From an uncultured Oscillospiraceae bacterium (GTDB lineage Bacteria; Bacillota; Clostridia; Oscillospirales; Oscillospiraceae): a stretch of DNA of 64,000 nucleotides. The notes under the pieces are model-generated. The model did not search any database. It saw only the letters and a list, made by a program, of their open reading frames with translations, and had not been told where the DNA came from. The stretch is from positions 8,565 through 72,564 of the forward strand of contig CAKTJX010000008.1 in NCBI GenBank assembly GCA_934569045.1. Reading direction: 5' to 3'. A program made the position numbers and the translations under genes. Shown here in pieces: positions 58,990 to 64,000 of this stretch. The first letter of the stretch is position 1. Every line of letters begins with the position of its first letter.

Positions 58990-59025
58990 AACACCGCCGT
59001 CTCCATTGTCGGAAGCGGCGGTGTT
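58990..59025. terminator. Hairpin between converging genes
   Basis: Stem AACACCGCCG/CGGCGGTGTT (58990-58999, 59016-59025), with a T-rich run on the plus strand. It probably ends both the sigma operon and thrS. Confidence 0.7.
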
Positions 59026-59073
59026 CTCTATTTCATTTATTTTTTCTCGGAAATCAGAGCCCGATAGTTCTTT

Positions 59074-60861
59074 TTATCGTGCCCGGGTCTTGATCTCGTT
59101 CTGGACCTTGGCGATAAAGTCGTCCAGCTTCATCACGGAAGTCTCGTCCGTGTCCCGGTTGCGGACGGAGATGGTGCCCTCTTCGGCCTCCTTGGCGCCC
59201 AGGATCAGCATATAGGGGGCCCGGTCAATCTGGCGGGCTTCCCGGATCTTGTAGCCGATCTTCTCGCTGCGCTCGTCCAGCTGGGTGCGGATGCCCGCAT
59301 CGTCCAGAGCCTGGTTTACCTGGCGGGCATAGTCCATGGTCTTCTCAGACACGGGCAGAACCTTTACCTGCAGGGGGGCCAGCCACACGGGGAACTTGCC
59401 CTTGGTCTCCTCAATCATATAAGCCATGAACCGGTCCAGAGAGCCCAGGATTGCCCGGTGCAGCACCACAGGGGTCTGCTCCTGGCCGTGGTCATCCACA
59501 TACTTCAAATCGAACTTGGCCGGCAGGCAGAAGTCCAGCTGGCAGGTAGACAGGGTGTACTCCGCGCCCACGGCGGGCTTCACGTTCACGTCCAGCTTGG
59601 GGCCGTAGAAGGCAGCCTCACCGATTTCCTCGGTGAAATCAATGCCCAGCTCCGTCAGCACCTCCCGCAGGGCGGACTCGGCCTTCTCCCACATGGCGTC
59701 ATCGGGATGGTACTTGACCTTGTCCTCCGGGTCCCGCAGAGACAGGACACAGCGATAGTCCGTAATGCCAAAGTCCTTGTACACATCGGAAATCAGGCCA
59801 ACCACCCGGGCCACCTCGTCCTTGATCTGATCGGGGGTGACAAACAGGTGGGCATCGTTCTGGCAGAAGTGACGGCCCCGCTCGATGCCCTTCAGGGTGC
59901 CGCTGGACTCATAACGGAAGTCGTGAGCAATTTCACCAATACGGATGGGCAGCTCCCGGTAGCTGTGGGGACGGTTGGCGTAAATCATCATGTGGTGGGG
60001 GCAGTTCATGGGCCGCAGGACAAAGCTCTCGCCGTCCACTTCCATGGCGGGGAACATATTGTCCTTGTAATGTGCCCAGTGGCCGCTGGTCTGATACAGG
60101 GCCACAGTGCCCACGCAGGGAGTCATGACATGCTGATAGCCCAGCTTGCGCTCTTTTTCCTTGATATAGTTCTCCAGCTCCTGCCAGACCGTATAGCCTC
60201 TGGGCAGGAACATGGGCAGGCCCCGGCCCACCAGCTCGTCGGTCATAAACAGGCCCATTTCCTTGCCGATTTTCCGGTGGTCTCTGGCCTTGGCCTCCTC
60301 CTGCTGCTTCAGGTACTCATCCAGCTCTTCCTGGGAGGCAAAGGCCACACCGTTGATGCGGGTGAGCATCTTGTTGTTGGCATCGTTCTTCCAGTAGGCG
60401 CCGGACTGCTGGGTGATCTTGAAGGCCTTCAGGCCCTTGGTGTAGGTCAGGTGGGGGCCAACGCACATATCGATATAGTCACCCTGCTGATAGAAGCTGA
60501 TGACGGCATCCTCGGGCAGGTCTCCGATGTGCTCCTCTTTATATTTGGCATGACGGTCGTGCATCAGCTTCACCGCCTCGTCCCGGGGCAGGATGAAGGG
60601 CTTGATGGGCAGGTTGGCCTTGACGATCTTCTTCATCTCTTTCTCGATGGCTTCCAGATCCTCATCGGTCAGCTTCCGATCACCGAAATCCACATCATAG
60701 TAGAAGCCCTTCTCGGTAGCGGGGCCATAGGCGAAGTCCGCATCGGGATACAGGTGCTGAATAGCCTGGGCCATGATGTGGGCAGCGGTATGCCGCAGAA
60801 CATGCTGGGCTTCCTCCGGGGGGCACTCTGCCACGGTGCCGTCTTTGTAAATAATCTTCAT
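59074..60861 (-). CDS. thrS: Threonyl-tRNA synthetase, lacking the TGS domain
   Basis: A 595-residue class II synthetase that charges tRNA-Thr. The editing domain has HVLRHTAAHIMAQA and the second His/Cys site DMCVGPHL. The catalytic core has MNCPHHMM (zinc-binding Cys), FRYESSGTLKGIERGRHF and the class II motif 3 VLHRAILGSLDRFMA. The anticodon-binding domain is at the end. The chain starts with MKIIYKDG directly before the editing domain, so the N-terminal TGS domain of about 60 residues found in classical ThrS is mostly absent. ATG 60861 follows AAAAGGAG. It is controlled by a T-box. Confidence 0.96.
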   Translation of the reverse strand: MKIIYKDGTVAECPPEEAQHVLRHTAAHIMAQAIQHLYPDADFAYGPATEKGFYYDVDFGDRKLTDEDLEAIEKEMKKIVKANLPIKPFILPRDEAVKLMHDRHAKYKEEHIGDLPEDAVISFYQQGDYIDMCVGPHLTYTKGLKAFKITQQSGAYWKNDANNKMLTRINGVAFASQEELDEYLKQQEEAKARDHRKIGKEMGLFMTDELVGRGLPMFLPRGYTVWQELENYIKEKERKLGYQHVMTPCVGTVALYQTSGHWAHYKDNMFPAMEVDGESFVLRPMNCPHHMMIYANRPHSYRELPIRIGEIAHDFRYESSGTLKGIERGRHFCQNDAHLFVTPDQIKDEVARVVGLISDVYKDFGITDYRCVLSLRDPEDKVKYHPDDAMWEKAESALREVLTELGIDFTEEIGEAAFYGPKLDVNVKPAVGAEYTLSTCQLDFCLPAKFDLKYVDDHGQEQTPVVLHRAILGSLDRFMAYMIEETKGKFPVWLAPLQVKVLPVSEKTMDYARQVNQALDDAGIRTQLDERSEKIGYKIREARQIDRAPYMLILGAKEAEEGTISVRNRDTDETSVMKLDDFIAKVQNEIKTRAR

Positions 60862-60892
60862 GGGTATTTCTCCTTTTCTGAGCGTCGGGATG

Positions 60893-61125
60893 CAAAAAAG
60901 CACCCCTGGATTTTCCAAGGGTGCTTGCATTCAGCACGGTTCCACCTTGATTTTTCACTCATAGCCCTCTGTCGTTGGGCGGACACGGCAGTGCTTGTGC
61001 CAATCGGCTTTCTCGCACGCAGCTCAGGAGTGGTATCGCCCAGGGCATTGGGACACGCTTGCAGCAAAACGCGCGCCTCTCTGAAACCAACACGGAACCG
61101 GGGTCAGTCTCCCTCTTCGCTATTA
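60893..61125 (-). promoter_or_regulatory. T-box leader of thrS
   Basis: On the minus strand the T-box AAGGTGGAACCGTG lies at 60949-60936. The terminator hairpin GCACCCTTGG/CCAGGGGTGC with a T6 tail follows (60925-60893). The GAGGGAGAC start of stem I lies near 61115. An ACC triplet lies in the region expected for the threonine specifier, but I did not fold the stem to confirm it. Uncharged tRNA-Thr should prevent termination. Confidence 0.92.
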
Positions 61126-61130
61126 CCAGG

Positions 61131-61159
61131 AGTATAGCACTTTTTGCGGGAAAGCGCAA
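61131..61159 (-). promoter_or_regulatory. Promoter of the thrS leader
   Basis: On the minus strand TTGCGC (61159-61154), 17 bases, and TATACT (61136-61131) with an extended TG. Confidence 0.65.
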
Positions 61160-61208
61160 CTACTTTTTTGCCTTTCCGGAATTTTTCTGCTGGACTTTTT
61201 GATTTTAC

Positions 61209-61307
61209 CGTGAATTTACATACGCCCGGTCGTGCAATTTACATCCGGGCCGTATACTTTGTAAAATACCATGCGGGAGATTCCAGCCAGTCTGAGTTCC
61301 GCATGGT
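61209..61307 (+). promoter_or_regulatory. Promoter region with repeated AATTTACAT boxes and a dyad
   Basis: TTTACA (61238-61243), 18 bases, and TAAAAT (61262-61267) make a plausible promoter for the small gene at 61347. CGTG-AATTTACAT occurs twice (from 61209 and from 61231, 22 bp apart) over the -35. A dyad ACCATGCGG/CCGCATGGT (61268-61276, 61299-61307) follows in the leader. Confidence 0.5.
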
Positions 61308-61346
61308 GTAAATTTCCATTTTTCAAACAGAAACGAGGTATACATC

Positions 61347-61571
61347 ATGACCTACAGGACGATTGTAATTGACTACACGCCCAAAGCAAAAAAGATGGCC
61401 GCGGCCATCGAGGAGAAGGCAAACGAACTGGCGCAGGCCGGCTGGGAGCTGGTGACCTTTTCCGTAACGAACTCCGCCAAGGCCATTCTGGTATTCCGTG
61501 TGCCGGAGGAAGCCCCGCGGGACGCTGCCGCGCCGGAGGAGGCCGTGGAAGCCGCTGGAGAAGCGGAATGA
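61347..61571 (+). CDS. DUF4177-like small protein
   Basis: A 74-residue protein. The first 50 residues have the pattern of DUF4177 proteins: a strand (YRTIVIDYTP), a helix rich in alanine and lysine ending in ELAQAGWELVTFSV, and a strand (AILVFRVPEE). A low-complexity acidic alanine tail follows. Its function is unknown. GAGG precedes the ATG. Its stop overlaps the ppx start by four bases (ATGA), so it was part of the ppx-ppk operon. Confidence 0.75.
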   Translation: MTYRTIVIDYTPKAKKMAAAIEEKANELAQAGWELVTFSVTNSAKAILVFRVPEEAPRDAAAPEEAVEAAGEAE

Positions 61572-62487
61572 AGCAGGCCATCATTGATATCGGCTCCAAC
61601 TCCATCCGCCTGACGCTCTATGAAACCCAGGGGCAAAGCTTTCACATCCTCTTCCGCGAGAAAATCATGGCAGGGCTTGCCGGATATGTGGAGGATGGGA
61701 AGCTAAGCGCCGAGGGCATCGAGTGTGCCTGCGCAGGGCTTCTGACCTTCCGAGGCATCCTGCAAACGCTGGAGATCCAGCAGATCCGGGTTTTCGCCAC
61801 CGCGTCTCTGCGGAATATTTCCAACACAGAGCAGGCCTTGTCTGTTATCCGGGCGGCCACCGGCTATGCGGTGGAAATCATCCCCGGCGAGGAGGAAGCC
61901 CTCCTGGGCTATGCCGGCGCTATGCAGGAGCTGCATCTGACCAGCGGCGCGTTTCTGGACATTGGCGGTGCGAGTACCGAGATTGTCACCTTTGAAGACA
62001 GCGCGCCGGTGGATTTCGCAAGCTTCCCCATCGGCTCTTTGAGCCTGTACCGCCGCTGCGTCAGGAAGATTCTGCCGGGAGACGGTTCCCTCAAGCGTTT
62101 GCAGCAGGAAATCACCCAGGCAATTGACGTTCACGAAGGCGCGCTGGCACCCCGGCCGCTGGCAGTCGGCGTTGGTGGGACAGCCCGGGCGGCGCTCAAA
62201 CTGGCAAGGCACTATTATAAAATATCCGATGACTGCCGCAGCATGACCGCCGGGCAGTTGGACGGCCTATGCAAATTCCTTTGCAGCGGAAAGAAGCAAG
62301 CGATCTGATCCTGCGGCTGGAACCGGAGCGAATCCATACCCTTGTGCCGGGAATTCTCATTCTGCGGCACGTATTTCATCTGTTCCAGGCAGAGCAATTG
62401 ATCGCCAGCAAATACGGGGTCCGGGAAGGTTATCTATGCCAAAAAATACTCAAAAACAATATCGATACACCCAAAACCGAGAGCTGA
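61568..62487 (+). pseudogene. ppx: Exopolyphosphatase (Ppx/GppA family), frameshifted
   Basis: The N-terminal part is intact, with the sugar-kinase/actin fold motifs IDIGSNSIRLTLYE, ATASLRNISN, EEEALLGYAGAM and FLDIGGASTEI, and GVGGTARAALKLA. The frame stops at 62308, just after [14 protein letters not shown]. The rest of the family domain ([20 protein letters not shown], then [11 protein letters not shown]) continues in another frame from about 62290 to 62487. One missing base in the AAA run at 62290-62292 explains the break. It could be a true mutation or an assembly error, but the downstream ppk is also broken. Confidence 0.85.
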
Positions 62488-63796
62488 GCTGGCTGCGGTT
62501 CAATCAGCGGGTTCTGGAGGAGGCAGCGGACCCCACCGTTCCCGCTCTGGAGCGGCTGAAATTCGTCTCCATTTTTTCAGCAATCTGGATGAATTCTTTA
62601 TGGTGCGTGTGGGCAGCCTCTTTGACCTTGCCCGCATGATGCCGGATGACGCGGACAGCAAAACCGGCTGGACCCCCGCCGAGCAGCTGCACCATATCTA
62701 CCGCGCCATTCCGGGCCTGCTCACCATGAAGGCGCAGATCTACGCCGCGGTCATGGAAGAACTCGGCCGCGGCGGAATTCAGGATGTCTCCCCGGAGTCG
62801 GTGACCGCGGCAGATTTCAAGCAGATCAACCGGTTTTTCAAAACCGAGCTGCTGCCGGTCCTGTCCCCTGTGCTCCTGGGCCCCAACCATCCCGTCCCAC
62901 ACTTTGTCAACAAGAACCTCTATGCGGCGGCGCTGCTGGAGACCAAGAAGGGGCACAAGGCAGTGGGCATTGTACCAGTGCCGGACAGTGTGCCCCCATT
63001 TCTGCTGCTTTCCGATGGAAAGCGGTTTGTGCGCACGGAGGAAATTCTCCTGCGCTGGCTGCCCACGCTGTTTGATACGCACACTGTGAGGGAGTCCTGC
63101 GTTTTTACGGTCACCCGAAATGCCGACATCAGCTTTGACGAGGAGAAATTTGAGGACAACGAGGAGGACTTTCGCCGTCAGATGAAAAAGCTGCTCAAGC
63201 AGCGTGACCATCTGGCCGTGGTGCGGCTGGAGCTGAGCGCGCCGGTATCCGCGGAATTCCAGAAGCTCCTTTCCGCCCTTGTCCGGGTGGAGAACCATCA
63301 GATTTTTGTGGACACAAGCCCGCTGAATATGCGCTATGTATTTCGTCTGATCGGCGAGCTTCCAAAGGAGGTCACTCCCCGCCTGCTGTATTCCGCCTAT
63401 TCCCCCCGTTGGGCCGAGGATCTGCGTCAGGATCAGCCCATTCTCGCGCAGGTGCAGCACCAGGACCGTCTGCTCTTCTATCCCTATGACGCGGTAGAGC
63501 CCTTTCTTCGGCTTTTGAATGAAGCGGCGGAGAACCCACAGGTATTGTCCATCAAAATTACCATCTACCGGCTCGCTTCGTCCTCTAAAATCGCACAGGC
63601 CCTTTGCCGCGCAGCGGAAAACGGGAAAGAAGTGCTTGTGCTGATGGAGCTCCGGGCCCGCTTTGATGAGGAAAACAATCTGACGTGGTCGAAGATGCTG
63701 GAGGAATCCGGCTGCCAGGTGATTTACGGGACAGAGAGCTTCAAATGCCACAGCAAAATCTGCCTGATTACCCTCCGCTACTATAGAACCTTATAA
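62436..63796 (+). pseudogene. ppk1: Polyphosphate kinase 1, frameshifted and truncated
   Basis: The N-terminus ([17 protein letters not shown]) reads in one frame to the T-run at 62572-62577. The expected continuation [18 protein letters not shown] is in the next frame, so one base is missing there. The second frame continues through the middle domain to FKCHSKICLI near 63770, which holds the first half of the catalytic phospholipase-D-like site. It then changes to an unrelated LRYYRTL and stops at 63796. About the last 300 residues, including the second catalytic part, are missing. The tRNA terminator begins nine bases later, so a deletion or rearrangement joined them. Confidence 0.85.
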
Positions 63797-63804
63797 AGCA
63801 AAGA

Positions 63805-63840
63805 AGAAGTCCTGCACGCAATCAAGCATACAGGACTTCT
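63805..63840 (-). terminator. Terminator of the tRNA operon
   Basis: Stem AGAAGTCCTG/CAGGACTTCT (63805-63814, 63831-63840), followed on the minus strand by CTTTGCTTT. Confidence 0.75.
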
Positions 63841-63915
63841 TGGAGGTACCGCCCAGATTTGAACTGGGGAATGAAGGTTTTGCAGACCTTTGCCTTACCA
63901 CTTGGCCACGGTACC
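63841..63915 (-). tRNA. tRNA-Cys (GCA)
   Basis: Acceptor GGTACCG/CGGTACC, anticodon loop CTGCAAA with anticodon GCA, a T-arm with GTTCAAATC, and an encoded CCA at the 3' end. All arms form a normal cloverleaf. Confidence 0.95.
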
Positions 63916-63924
63916 ATTTGAAAT

Positions 63925-64000
63925 TGGAGCGGGTGACGAGGCTCGAACTCGCTACCTCCACCTTGGCAAGGTGGCGCTCTACCGGATGAGCTACACCCGC
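63925..64000 (-). tRNA. tRNA-Gly (GCC)
   Basis: Acceptor GCGGGTG/CACCCGC, anticodon loop TTGCCAA with anticodon GCC, T-arm GTTCGAGCC and an encoded CCA (63925-63927). Its first base is the last base of the window. It lies ten bases upstream of tRNA-Cys in the same operon. Confidence 0.95.

Noticed and set aside
62280..62310. Programmed frameshifting in ppx
   Set aside because: No slippery heptamer or downstream stimulatory structure is seen, and the neighbouring ppk is also broken and truncated.

Overview
The window reads as chromosomal DNA of an anaerobic, spore-forming, GC-rich member of the Clostridia, most like the gut Oscillospiraceae. The evidence is an oxygen-sensitive class III ribonucleotide reductase, a SpoVB-type flippase, an HPr kinase, S-box, T-box, cobalamin and yybP-ykoY type leaders, Gram-positive promoters (TTGACA-N17-TATAAT) and AGGAGG ribosome sites. 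The species cannot be fixed from the sequence. There is no phage, insertion sequence, CRISPR array or plasmid gene. Most of the window is compact housekeeping and accessory genes in short operons.

Layout. 1-5.0 kb: a SAM-I riboswitch reading out of the left edge, a rhomboid-like pseudoprotease, glycerol kinase, a small lipoprotein, an ECF sigma/zinc anti-sigma pair and a double OB-fold protein. 5-8.5 kb: endonuclease III, a SpoVB flippase and a LysR regulator. 8.6-12.5 kb: a hydroxycarboxylate/sodium locus with a 2HCT carrier, an alpha/beta hydrolase, and a decarboxylase-type sodium pump (OadB plus a 41-residue OadG-like peptide) behind a probable Mn2+ riboswitch and terminator. 12.5-15 kb: XpaC and TelA. 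15-22 kb: a BspA/cohesin/dockerin surface protein, FtsH, RlmB and a degenerate P1B-type ATPase. 22.4-24.9 kb: a second ECF module with a four-repeat membrane partner. 24.9-31 kb: a MATE exporter, a TPM/zinc-ribbon/SPFH operon (like Bacillus ydjGHI but without pspA) and a polysaccharide polymerase. 31-40.6 kb: prs-pth, mfd, a VanW protein and a BlaI/BlaR1-like switch. 40.8-49 kb: an HMA protein, nrdD with NrdR boxes, galM, a Cys-rich protein, rpmB, hprK and an RluD-family enzyme. 49-55 kb: an Opp/Nik-type ABC importer plus a CGGC-domain protein under a cobalamin riboswitch. 55-61 kb: a second MATE exporter, a third ECF module and T-box-controlled thrS. 61-64 kb: a decaying ppx-ppk locus that stops beside tRNA-Cys and tRNA-Gly.

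The most unusual signal is not a gene. Four intergenic regions (14941-15139, 21863-22051, 46330-46519 and 48953-49130 on the minus strand), and a remnant at 41427-41500, carry the same element, always directly downstream of a stop codon. It is a leading hairpin, then four short hairpins each preceded by GAAATC at a 20-22 nt period, then a GTCCC/GGGAC hairpin, then an intrinsic terminator. The stems differ between copies by paired, base-pair-preserving changes, which argues for a selected RNA structure at the 3' ends of transcripts.

Other points of interest are the cobalamin riboswitch on a non-BtuCD ABC importer, the pseudo-P-type ATPase, the Mn-type riboswitch on a sodium-pump subunit, a promoter motif shared by two paralogous ECF sigma operons, and the broken polyphosphate genes.
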